From Neurospora crassa OR74A (lineage: Eukaryota > Ascomycota > Sordariomycetes > Sordariales > Sordariaceae), in contig NC_026501.1 in NCBI RefSeq assembly GCF_000182925.2, positions 1,302,001 through 1,366,000 of the forward strand: a stretch of 64,000 nt of DNA. The letters run 5' to 3'. The translations under genes were made by a program, and so were the position numbers. Under the pieces are notes generated by a model, which did no database searches, was not told where the DNA came from, and saw only the letters and a program-made list of their open reading frames with translations. Positions 47,681 through 58,884 of the stretch are shown piece after piece. Position 1 is the first letter of the stretch. Every line of letters begins with the position of its first letter.

Positions 47681-50600
47681 GGCGATTCAATGTTACACGA
47701 ACTCTGAACCTAGGTAGCGTGCCGTAGTTTACCTACCTACCTACCATTGTGTAACGCGAGATATGCGCTAGAGATTCAATTGATGGGGCCGTCGATGTTA
47801 GGTCCCATGGATGTGGTGAAATACCAGCCTGGCGGATGCCTACCTCTATGGTAGCGATGCAGACTGCAGTGGACTTGAACTTCAAGGGTCGGTAGGTACG
47901 ATGAGGGGTGGTACCTGTAGCCTGCCTGGAGGTACCTTGGATTGCTTGGATTGTGTACAGCGGACTCAATTCAACTCTGAAGAACAATCATTGCCCTGGG
48001 AGGTAAATATCGTGGGAAAAAAAAAATAAAAAAAAAAATTTTTTAGAGAAAAAATCTGTTGAAATACGAAATAAAAGGAAATAACAGGAAATAACACCAA
48101 GATCAACCCAAGTGGACGCCGGTCTGTAGACCATGAGATGTTAGTACTTACTTGGCTAGAGGTACATATGTCCACGCCAGTTAACCTTCTTCTAGGTAAT
48201 TTCCCTTTCCTGCTTCCAGAGATGTTCGGTCCCGTCCTGTGACTACTCTTCCGGTTGTTTATCCAAGTAAACCGGGCTAGGTAGGTAACTTCCGATCCTT
48301 CTTGGCGTAAAGGAGTGGGTATCGTAATGAGTGGTTCCCAAGAGGAAAGAAGCAACAACACCTGAAAATGATGGTTTTCGCAAGTCTACCTAACCTCAAC
48401 GGGTCAAGAACACTTTTTTATGTTTTGTTGCTCTGGATTAGTTACTTAACTTTGCTTTTTCTCTGGAGGATCAAAGTATGGCAATTTCCATTGCGAAGAC
48501 TTCCATGCTATGGCTTTGAACCAACCTACAGTGAGTGTTTTCCACGTTCTAGAGTTGATGTCCGTCTAATCTGATCAAGACAGCTGAGGTTTTTGACACA
48601 AATCCGGATCCGGAATGTGGGATCAAATCTGAATCTGCTATCGCAGTCGGTCGTCGTAGGGTTAGCCCATTGACCCCCTTCCTCGGTTCCTTCGAACCAA
48701 CTGTTCAAGATGAAAATCCCCTACGATCCTGCGGCCGTCTGTGTGACGTTCCCATTCCCCGGTTGTGCACGCCTAGCGTGGCCTATTGGGGGCCTAGGCA
48801 TGCTGTGGATGTGAGATCTGCCCCGACCTTCTGGGCTGTGTCTGTGTCTCGATCGATAACTTCCATTCCTCGGCTCCTGGCTTGTCTTTTATGTACTCCA
48901 CTGGTCGTCAAGGCAGGGGGGGGGGTTCTGAACTCCATGCCTACCTAGCTTATGCGCAGCAACTCAGCAGGACGAACCACATGATGGGTGAAGTTACGTA
49001 CTGACGAGTCGTCGATGATGACTGCGACAGCACTGGATAAGGAATCAATCGTCTCGACATCCTTGGTGAGGGTTATAGATTGATGTCTAGTCTCGTACTG
49101 TAGTGCCAGGCAGTGAAAATTATGAACCGTGACCTCAACGTTTCCAACAACCACAAACGGCTGGTCTTGAATAATGGAAACAAGATTCTTTGGAACCCGG
49201 GGATTACCAATACCACCTACTTCATGATGAGATGGCGGTGGCTTTTAGTGCTTTGTGCCCTTCTGTATTCTTTTGCGTCCTGTGACTGGCTTACCAATAC
49301 CTACATATGAGATGTCACTGAACCTATAACGCATTGATCAGGTGTCAATATGGATTCATTCGAACCCCTGATATGTGTTGCTGCATCTGGGAGAGGGGAT
49401 GTTGCATCTCAAAGGACTGGTTAATATTAACCGTGCTTTTGACCATATTGGTAGGGGTACGTTTGGGTTTTGGCCCCCAAAGTTGCTGGGGCCATAGTGG
49501 CGAGTGAAGGTATGGGAACTGAAAACTGGGAAAGAACCTCGTAGAATGTTGAGGCTGTGCTTTTTCTTGAAGACTTTGTTCTCGTTTCTTGGGAGTGATT
49601 TGTTGTTTTCTCTTCCAGTGTCTTTGCGATCAGACACTGGAAGTCACTGTCAAGGGATGATAGATCCCATGGGGTCCTGGCGCCATGGCGGCGGGCCGTA
49701 CGGGACAACCTGGTCTATGGGGCCGATCGTGACGGTACGAAAGTAAGTGAGATAAAGCTTGTTCGTCCTTTGAGTGCCTAATTGCAAGACAGCCACACAC
49801 AGTTTCATATTCGCATTCCGGTATAGCCATCCACACCAACCCAGAGGGAACATAGCAGACTACCTCTATTTTGACCGCAGCAGGGTGGATGGGTGGGTGT
49901 AAGGTCCCTCTTGGCCTTGGCTCGTTTATCCAGTAATGTTCCATGCGTGTACTTGCGCAGAAGGTCGGTATCTTTCTTCCCTAGGGCGGAATTCTAGGAC
50001 CTTGCAGCTATCCTTGAGCTAGACGTACAGCATCAACTTTCCAAGAACTGCCTGGCGTTACGTTGCCACATGGGTTGGGGTTCCAATGTCGAGGCAGCTC
50101 GTTCGTTCAATGTTAATATCTGTCCTGATAGATACCTATGCAGAAGAAGGGTTGTTGAGCAGCTCTCCTCTACCTTTGATTTCACCAAGCCACTGAATTG
50201 GCAATCAGGGGCTGTGGCTAAGTAGGTAGGTAATCCTGTTCGTCAAGCCGGACCAGGGAAACGGATGGACGTAAAGAGCAGCAAGTTCCTTCAGGCACTG
50301 CACCAATGGCATCGACTCGATGGGTTTTAGGCTGCTCATTCGACAGAACCTACTGCGTCGGTACTGTAAGTAGAGCGTAGTACAGGCCATTGCGGACATG
50401 TGTTGCCCATTCTCACCTCTCGATACCTTATTTAGAGGTAGATAGACGGTAATGAAGACTCAAGGATCTGTGGCGGTACATGTTGACCTCTGGCCTCTCC
50501 TGCAAAGCACAGGTTGTGGTGGTCAGCGGCGTATTATTGGATTCTAATGGTTCTGTAACCTTATAGTCTGGCCAAATCTGTACTGACCGGTCGGACTCTA

Positions 50601-51942
50601 GCGGAAGGAATGATCGGTCTTTGTGACCGCACTCAACATGTGGCAGACTGCTTGTCAGTAGTTGGACCAAGGTTGCGATCGTGGGGGAAGGATCCAATGC
50701 TCGTACTTGCCATTAAATTTCGTCACATAATGGACGCAAAGCCCCAATTTCTGAGCTTGTGTGACCCCAGACTTGTTAAAAGGGTAGCCCGGCCCAGAAG
50801 GGCTTGCAGTGAGCATCAGTGGAGGTACCAGGTGCCTTGTACAAGCCGCGCGGCTGGTGTATAACGGCAGATATCAGAATGTCAAGATGTAACTGGGCTT
50901 CGGCAAAGGCTGATATTACATTGCACCGAGAGTGGCATCGACGACGGACCTTACAAACACATGATACCAATCGACATACGGGCCGAAATCACGCCAAGTC
51001 ATTACCGATAAGCCAGCTCAATGACAGGTGACGCTCGCCGGGTTAGCTGTGCCACACAGCGGCTGGGACAGATCGTAAAGTACGATCAGTGAATTGGATG
51101 GCTGGATGGAAACGGGGATGGGATGGGTGGTTCGATGTTGATTATTATCCGCATTGCGTGTGGTGGGCGACGGAGGCAGCAACAAGGGCGGGTGGGTGTA
51201 CCGTATTCGGGGATTTCTGGTGTTCAAGAAGTGAGGATCGAAAATAGGAGATATGGTCCGTGTCATTTTTCATGGTCAGCCAGGGGCATTCGAAGAGTCC
51301 ATACGCACTTTAGTACTAGAACTAGTATTTGATGTGACGAATGGGAAAAAGTGTGAGTGTTGAGACAGCATTGGTCGGTAGGACGGAATGAAGACGTCGA
51401 GGTGGTGGAGGCCGATTTGGACGGCCCAACGCGCCGGACCGGAGTTGGTGGAGTAAGCAAGTGCTGATAGGTTGGGCCCTCAATACATGTGTGGTCCATC
51501 CTTGACACCTGTCACGGGCCGCCTTCTGAGTGTAATGTAACGTCGATACGCGCAAGGGAAACGCATCAGCCACATTTACACCGTGACATCTTGATTACAC
51601 CTGGCAGCATTGATTAAGTGGCATCTTTCACCTAGGTAGGTGCCTACCCAGCATTGTGCATGCCGCTACACACACACTATTTGAGCATTCATTGCTTCCA
51701 CTCACTCGCTACCAAACCACCACGGTCATATCACGCTCATCGAGGCCCATCACCCATCGCTTCCACACGGGGCACTGTCTTGGATACCTATCGATGCAGT
51801 CTTCAGTCGCGTTCCTCAGCCACCCGCCTAGGTGATCTGCTGGGTCTGGCAGCCATCACCGTCCGCAAGTGAAGGGGTCCGTCCAACTCTGACAGCTTGT
51901 CAAGTTTACAGCCACACTTCCGGACTCCGGCCGCATAGTAAC
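47681..51942. other. Intergenic region after the transposon block
   Basis: No gene recognised. An A/T-rich stretch lies at 48020-48050. Normal CpA/TpG content resumes straight after the block. From about 51640 to 51942 the DNA is C-rich and probably the promoter and leader of the EDEM-like gene. Confidence 0.6.
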
Positions 51943-54900
51943 ATGACACGGGAACCACTGCGGCCCCGACTCCGGCCCCGATCATCACCATGGCTTCTTG
52001 CTCTGGCTGTGTTGGCCTTTGTGGTCCTGCTGCCCAGTGCTGGGGCAATGCGCCCCAGTCGCGTGGCTGAGCTCCGCCGTGAGGTCGTCGACATGTTTTA
52101 CCATGGCTTCGATAACTACATGCGCATCGCCTTTCCCGAGGACGAGGTATGGCCCGCCATCACTCCGTCATCCACTATATGATGTCCAAAGGCCACCTGC
52201 CCTGAAATCACCAAGCTGACTCAGCCTTGTTAGCTCCGGCCCGTCACTTGCGCCCCTCTAACCCGGGACGCTGAGAACCCAGGAAACGTCGAAGTGAACG
52301 ATGTCTTGGGTAACTACTCCCTTACTTTGATAGACAGTCTGTCTACCTTGGCCATCTTCGCTTCGGCGCCGCCAGATGACCGTGGGACGGGACCGAAAGC
52401 TTTGCGTGACTTCCAGGATGGTGTTGCCGCCTTGGTCGAGCAATATGGCGACGGCCGTCCCGGTCCTTCTGGCCAAGGCCTGCGCGCTAGAGGCTTCGAT
52501 ATCGACAGCAAGGTGCAGGTTTTTGAAACGGTCATCCGTGGTGTTGGCGGCCTCCTCAGTGCCCATTTGTTTGCTGTTGGCGCACTACCGATTAATGGAT
52601 ATGAACCGCTTGGTCCTGAACATGATCCACTAAGCCCTCCGCCCATCCACTGGCCGAATGGCTTGACCTACGATGGCCAGCTGCTTCGTTTGGCGCTTGA
52701 TCTTGGGACCAGGATTCTCCCGGCCTTTTACACGAAAACGGGAATGCCCTATCCGCGTGTCAATCTGCGCCATGGTATCCCCTTTTATAAGAACTCGCCC
52801 TTGCATGGGACGTTTTCCGGGGACCACATAGTTGATGGGCCTCCTGAGATTACCGAGACATGCAGTGCTGGTGCCGGGTCCCTTGTTCTTGAATTCACGG
52901 TCCTCAGTCGCTTGACAGGTGATCCGCGGTTTGAACAGCTGGCCAAGCGAGCCTTTTGGGCAGTTTGGTATAGGAAGAGCCACATAGGCCTCCTCGGCGC
53001 AGGCGTCGATGCTGAACAAGGCCATTGGGTAGGCCCTTATTCCGTCGTTGGTGCTGGCGCCGACAGCTTTTTCGAGTACGCCCTCAAATCGTACATCTTG
53101 CTTTCTGGGCACGAGCTTCCAAACCGGACAGCCGTTGAGCCAAAACCCAAGGACAGCTGGCTGGACCCCAATACTCTCTTTGTTCCACTTACTGATGTTG
53201 AGAATTCCCCTGATGCCTTTCTTCAGGCGTGGCATCATGCCCATGCTGCTATCAAGCGCCATCTTTACAGCGATCGAGATCATCCGCATTATGAAAACGT
53301 CAACCTATGGACAGGCTCGCTGGCTACTAACTGGGTAGACAGCCTAGGTGCCTTCTATGCCGGTTTGCTCGTCCTGGCTGGTGAGCTGGAAGAAGCCATT
53401 GAAACGAGCTTGTTGTACACTGCCATATGGGCGCGCTATGCCGCGCTTCCTGAACGTTGGTCTATTACACACAAGGATATTGAGGGTGGTCTAGGCTGGT
53501 GGCCGTTGCGACCCGAGTTTATCGAGTCGACCTATTACATATATCAAGCCACCAAGGACCCCTGGTATCTTTACGTTGGCGAAATGGTCATGAGAGACAT
53601 TCAGAGACGATGTACTACGCAGTGTGGCTGGGCAGGCCTTCAAAATGTGTTGACCGGCGAGAGGAGCGATCGTATGGAAAGCTTTTTCCTCGGCGAAACC
53701 ACGCAGTACCTGTATCTGCTGTTTGATGAGTCGCATCCCCTCAACCACCTTGATGCCGGTTTTGTGTTTACCACAGAAGGTCATCCGCTAGTTTTGCCAA
53801 AGGCAAAGCCAAGGACCCGATCACGAGCTTCTGGTCAAAAGGAATTGATAGTGTATCACGACCCTGGCTTTACTAACACTTGCCCGGCACCGCCTTCTGT
53901 CACTCCCCTCACAGGCTCAGCCATCGCTGCCAGAGATGACATCTATCACGCTGCAAAGATGTTGGACCTACACTTGTTGCAGCCAAAGAACTTTTTAGGA
54001 CTTCCGGCAGAGGGTAGTAAGCCCTCCGGCCAACATACATCTTCTAGGAAGCCTATAACCGAATCGGACCAGTTCACGCCTTTCCCCTGGTCTCTTCCAC
54101 CAGAAATGGTTCCACAAAACGGAACGTGCCGCAAAATCAACCAGCCGGTCGAGATGCTGCTCGAGTTCTCCTCCAACGCGCAAGAACTCATTGGCGGCAG
54201 CGCCTTCAACTACCTGATGGGCACGCAGAACCTCGAGCGCCTCACGATGGACCGAATCCGCGTTCAAACCCTTTCCGGCTTGAGGCTGACCATGCGGCAG
54301 GAGGAGGACTCGGACGGTGAATGGCGTGTCAGCAAGGTGAATGGCGTCCTTCTCGGTCGGGATGAGTTCATCGTTATGAACCGAGCCATCCTAGGCGAGG
54401 TGTCCGACCCGCGGTTCAACCTCGTTCGCGACCCCGTCAACGTCAAGCTCGTGCATCTACATCATGTGGACCTAGGCCAGGACGAGACCCACAAGGACAA
54501 GGCGAAGGGGCAGCTTCACCCCGAAAGCGTGAAGACTGATCCTGAGGTTTCCTCCCAAGAGGAGCAGGAGAAGGAGATCGAAGAACCACAGACAGAAACA
54601 GCCAACACCACCTCGGAAGACCCCGCCTCCTCCTCCCTCGGCTCCTACGTCAAATCCCTCCTCGCCAACCTCGCCGCCTCCCTCGACGACCTGCTCGACG
54701 GCATCCCCCTCGAAGCAGCCGTCACCGCTCTCCCTTCCATCCTCCCCTCCATCCCCTCCATCTCATCCATCCATGGCGGCAGCACCAAACGCATCAAATA
54801 CCCTCTCAACGTCTTCATAAACTCCACCGCCGTAACCGCCACGGGCATCGGTGCCGCCCCTCTCCCTCCTCCTCCCCCTCGCCCCTCATCTCCATACATC

Positions 54901-55548
54901 TCCAGCGGAAACAACCTTGCTCATCCGCGACCCTACCCGCCCTTCGGCCCCGTCCCCCGCGACATGATTCCCTACACCACCATCTATGCCGCCGGCCAGC
55001 TTTGTACCTCGTCCTCGTCCGGTTCTTCCGACGAGCCTTCTTCTTCTGAAAAGGACCAGTCTTCGCCGCCGCCTCCACTACTAGACGACTCCATCCCGCG
55101 CACCCACCAGATCCTCCTCCTCCGCCGCGGCGGCTGTTCCTTTTCCGAGAAACTCGCCAACATCCCCGCCTTCCCTCCCTCTCCCACCTCGCTCCAACTC
55201 GTAATCGTCGTTTCCGACGGCCAAGACGAAGATGCTTCGTACGCTGCTTACTACTCTGCTGGTCAAACTACCTACAGCAGCAGCAGCAGCCAAGGAGGTG
55301 GAGGTGGGGTTGGAGTTGGAGGTGGGGGGTTAGCTAGGCCCTTGTTGGATCAGGTACAAAAGACTCCTGGCGGACTGGCGAGGAGGAATCCGATTCCGAT
55401 GATCATGGTCGGGGGTGGAGAGATGACGTATGAAACGCTCAAAAGGGCCAAGGGCGTGGCGGTGGGGCGGAGGTGGTTTTTGGAAAGTCAGGGGCGGAGA
55501 GTGAGGAATGTGATTGTGGACGAAGGGGATGCTGGGGGGGTTGCTTGA
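51943..55548 (+). CDS. MNL1: EDEM/Mnl1-like family 47 alpha-mannosidase-type ER quality-control protein with PA domain
   Basis: I read two exons, 51943-52146 and 52234-55548 (intron 52147-52233, GTATGG..TGTTAG, phase 0), about 1,172 residues. The product should trim or recognise mannose on misfolded glycoproteins in the ER lumen and send them to ER-associated degradation. Residues 14-35 form a signal sequence or anchor (WLLALAVLAFVVLLPSAGA). The GH47 domain follows: HGFDNYMRIAFPEDE|LRPVTC across the splice, NDVLGNYSLTLIDSLSTLAI, ETCSAGAGSL near 278, GAGADSFFEYALKSY, RPEFIES at 494-500 with the catalytic-type Glu, LGETTQYLYLLFD, and TTEGHP (T581-P586), the Ca2+-binding end. A Glu/Lys-rich linker and Ser/Pro-rich stretch precede a PA domain (about 975-1085; IYAAGQLC, LLRRGGCSFSEK). 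It is longer than yeast Mnl1 and arranged like EDEM3, but ends GDAGGVA without an HDEL-type signal. The gene name follows the yeast family member; strict orthology is not shown. Confidence 0.93.
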
Positions 55549-55807
55549 TTTGATTTTTTTTTTGCCGAGAAGAGCTAAGAAAGAGGGAGATAGAGAGAGA
55601 GAGAGAGAAGGGGGGCGTTGGGTTTGGGGTGAGTTGGATTTTATAGTGCAGTGAGATGAAGGGGTTGATGATTACTTGGCGGGGCAGATTGTTTGCATAT
55701 ACAGCGTTGAAGCAGAGCATGTTGAGAATGGGGTGGTTTAGAGAGAAGGGCGAGTATATAGACTATTACAGCATTTCATTTGGTTGTTGTTATTCTCTTT
55801 TTTCTTT

Positions 55808-55842
<35 letters not shown>

Positions 55843-57310
55843 GCTATAATTTTCCCATGCGGTGGCATGTCTCCTGTACATAGGGCATTGAGTCGACCTA
55901 CTTTGACAACAATTGCTTCAGTTTCAATCAGTGCTTTTCCAGCAGGATGACTCGTGTTTAATTTTGGCCAAGATCATGAGCCAAGACAACATTCTTCCAC
56001 GATACCTCGCCTCAGACGAAGTACGGATGAAAAGCAGGGTGTATACAGCATACAGCATATGGCGGGCATACAATCACACAGTAGGTATGCACACGCCCCT
56101 TGTGCGTAGGTACTTAATGCGTACGACGCCCTCCAGCTCCAATGGGGATTGGGAGGACGGATGCAGGTACACTTTGCACTTCTACGTACATGAATGGTTC
56201 TGTAGTCTGGACCTGGAACCACCTTCCTTTTTTCTTGGGGAAAGTTAGTCGTCGTGGTGGACTTGTAGTGTTCGGCCATAGCCGTTCAACTCACGCTCCG
56301 TCCCACCTACCTCTAAAGGCAGTTGTTGGCTGTTTCTTGCAATGATGACCTGCAGTTGGAAATTGATAGCCACTTCGACATTTTGTTGATAATAGGAATT
56401 AACCAATTGGATGATCCCAAGTGTTGCTATGACGACGAAGCGAAAGATTTTGGGAATCTTTGGTTTTGTTGAGGGCGATATAGAGCTGTCACCGCACAAA
56501 GTCGTCGTAAATGGCGATACCGCAATCATACCCTCAAAGAAGAGGAGCACAAAAGAAAAAGGAAAAACCGCTGTTGTACTGCCGTAACTGCTCAGCGTCC
56601 TTGTCGCGGTGTTCCTGCATTGGCTCCCTGTAGACATGTCACAGTGAGAATGTTGCGATAAGCTTTGCGTGTTTCAGACATTCGGGTATGTAGCACAGAA
56701 ACAAGTAGCAAGACGGCCATGCTTCGTAGCGAAAGAAAGGGCCTAGGCAATGGCGGATGATCTTTGCAATGCTGCAATAGTTTCACCCTCACTCTCTCGA
56801 CGTCAAGTTAACGGTCTATCATGCGCCCACAAAAAAAGACAAACGGTTTTACTCAATGGCATCCTCCTCTCTCACGGCCGAAGGTTGGCTTTGAACCATT
56901 GATACCTTCCATTGAACCCCACTTTTTTGTAACGCACCCGAACGCCAGGTAAATGCAGAACCAAAGTCCCCAATCCATCGTGTCCCAACTTTTGTTTGAC
57001 TGGTATCTGAGAGCAGAACTCAACCATATCTCTCCGTTGGCTTGCCGACGCCCCGGTAATCCGTTGATGTTCAAATCGCGACCGTCGGGTCTGTAACGTT
57101 CTGGCTTCTTCCCCGTTTAGATCCAAATCGTGTGTCGAAAGGGCGTATATCAATAGCGAGAATTGTAAAGGGAGTCGTAGATCCTGAGGGGCCAATGTTT
57201 GCCTGATGTATAAGGCCGGTGATATAAGACATTGGGTATAACGGTAGCGTAGATTCTGGACGTAAATGCATGTCGTGATGAATCCGATATGGTTTTTTTT
57301 TTTTTTGAGT
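55549..57310. other. Intergenic region between two convergent genes
   Basis: Contains the 3' flanks of the EDEM-like gene and of the adenine phosphoribosyltransferase gene. There is a GA repeat near 55588-55610 and a poly-T tract at 55810-55841. Open frames are short and featureless. Confidence 0.6.
55810..55841. repeat. Poly-T tract
   Basis: Thirty-two T, preceded by a T-rich pyrimidine stretch. Confidence 0.9.
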
Positions 57311-58150
57311 CTACTCATCGGTCTCGAGAAGAGTGGTGACGGGAACACCGCCGAGCTTCTCACGACCCTTGAGGAAAGCAATCTCAAGGATGAAGAGATA
57401 ACCGATCGTCTCACCACCGAGCTTCTTGACGAGCTCGCCAGCGGCAGCAGCGGAGCCACCTGTAAAAATTGATGTAAGCCAAATTGAACTGCAAGGTTGC
57501 CAATGGGGCGAGGCCAGAATCCAGCGTAGCGCTGAGATGGGATTGGCGTGATAGAGCAAAAAGATGGGACATGACGAAGCGATTGCCAAGAAAGAAAAAG
57601 TGGGCACATAATGCTTACCAGTAGCAATGATATCGTCGACGATAAGAACCTTCTGGCCGGGCTTGATGGCGCCATCCTGCATCTGGAAGAAGTCGGTGCC
57701 GTACTCCTTCTCGTAGGCGGCAGTGACGCAGGGACCAGGCATCTTGCCCTGCTTGCGGACGGGGACGAAGCTAGCACCCATTCTCAAGGCAAGAGAGGGG
57801 CCGAAAAGAAAGCCGCGGGCATCGAGACCGACAATGACATCGGGCTTCTGGTGGGAGAGCTCGATCTGGAGCTGGAGAGCGACGAGGAGGGCCTCGTGGG
57901 TCTTAACGTCCTGGAAGAGGGGGAGGATATCGATAAAGTTGATGCCGGGAATGGGGAAGTCGGGGAACGACCTCAAGGCGGCCATCAGCTTTACCTTTGT
58001 ACTGGCGAGTTCGGCGGCGGCGGCGGGGGAGGAGGAGGACTCGAGTCCCGCGGCATCTTGGCTGATGGTGGATTGCGTGTTGGCGGTGTTGTCCTGGGTC
58101 GAGGTAACAAGGTCTGCCGCTTGGGGGGCAGATTCGGCGTTGGCGCTCAT
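57311..58150 (-). CDS. APT1: Adenine phosphoribosyltransferase
   Basis: Two exons on the minus strand, 58150-57619 and 57459-57311, with an intron at 57618-57460 (GTAAGC..TTTACAG, phase 1), give 226 residues. The enzyme joins adenine and PRPP to make AMP in purine salvage, in the cytosol. The core starts near residue 52 (LMAALRSFPDFPIPGINFIDI), followed by GLDARGFLFGPSLAL, VPVRKQGKMPG and EYGTDFFQMQ. The PRPP loop is VLIVDDIIATG (168-178) joined by splicing to GSAAAAGELV, so the intron sits exactly in the loop between the paired Gly codons. The last stretch, LEIAFLKGREKL, also fits the family. Compared with the usual ~180 residues it has an extra ~48-residue Ala/Ser/Thr/Gln-rich N-terminus. 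The start is the only ATG before the core with a good position. A TTTATAT motif about 70 bases upstream may be its TATA box. Confidence 0.95.
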   Translation of the reverse strand: MSANAESAPQAADLVTSTQDNTANTQSTISQDAAGLESSSSPAAAAELASTKVKLMAALRSFPDFPIPGINFIDILPLFQDVKTHEALLVALQLQIELSHQKPDVIVGLDARGFLFGPSLALRMGASFVPVRKQGKMPGPCVTAAYEKEYGTDFFQMQDGAIKPGQKVLIVDDIIATGKHYVPTFSFLAIASSCPIFLLYHANPISALRWILASPHWQPCSSIWLTSIFTGGSAAAAGELVKKLGGETIGYLFILEIAFLKGREKLGGVPVTTLLETDE

Positions 58151-58854
58151 GTTGAGAGAGAGAAGAGAGAAAAGAGGGGAAAGAGGTTCTGGACGGCTCG
58201 CGCCTATCTATGTGGGATATAAAGGAGGGCTGGCTAAAGCAACCTAAGCGTTCGGTTGGTGTCAGACAATGACTTCTCCTAATGGCAGCCTGCGCCGCTG
58301 CGGTGACAGGCCACCTAGATTCCGGCCGCGGGAAAGGACCGAAGTGTTGGGGGGGGGCGTGAAGCTCAAGGGTGTATGTAAGGAGTGATAAATGATAGGG
58401 CGGGCTGCAGACGCGAGCCGGGGACGAGACGAGGGGTGTTGCTCTGGGTGGGTGCCGATGCGTGCTGGGTATGCGTGCTGCTGTGGGTGTGAATAGAATG
58501 GACGGGATAGTCTGGACCTACCTAGGGGACTCGGAACTGCTGTGAGCGGACTGTACGTTCAAAGTACGTACAAAATTCACAAGAATGGCGAGCGGTGTAA
58601 AGAAGGGAAAAGAGAGAGAGAGGGAAAAAAGGGACACGGCGGGGAAGCGAAGGGGATCCAATTATCGACCAGGAGAACAAGCGGGCGCAAATCGCAAACA
58701 CGCACGACGGCGACCTCAGTGAAAAAAAAAACAGAGATGCTAAAATGGGCGGGTCCGGTGGTAGCCGGAAAGAGGTAAATGGAGCCGCGGCACCGTCCGG
58801 GGCCCGTCGTAGAGTGGAGTCGGTGAGACCCTCAATGTTCGTCTGAATGGCTGA

Positions 58855-58884
58855 TATCGCAGTATCGCAGTATCGCAGTATCGC
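58855..58884. repeat. 8-bp tandem repeat (TATCGCAG), 3.75 copies
   Basis: Three perfect TATCGCAG units and a partial fourth. Confidence 0.9.
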
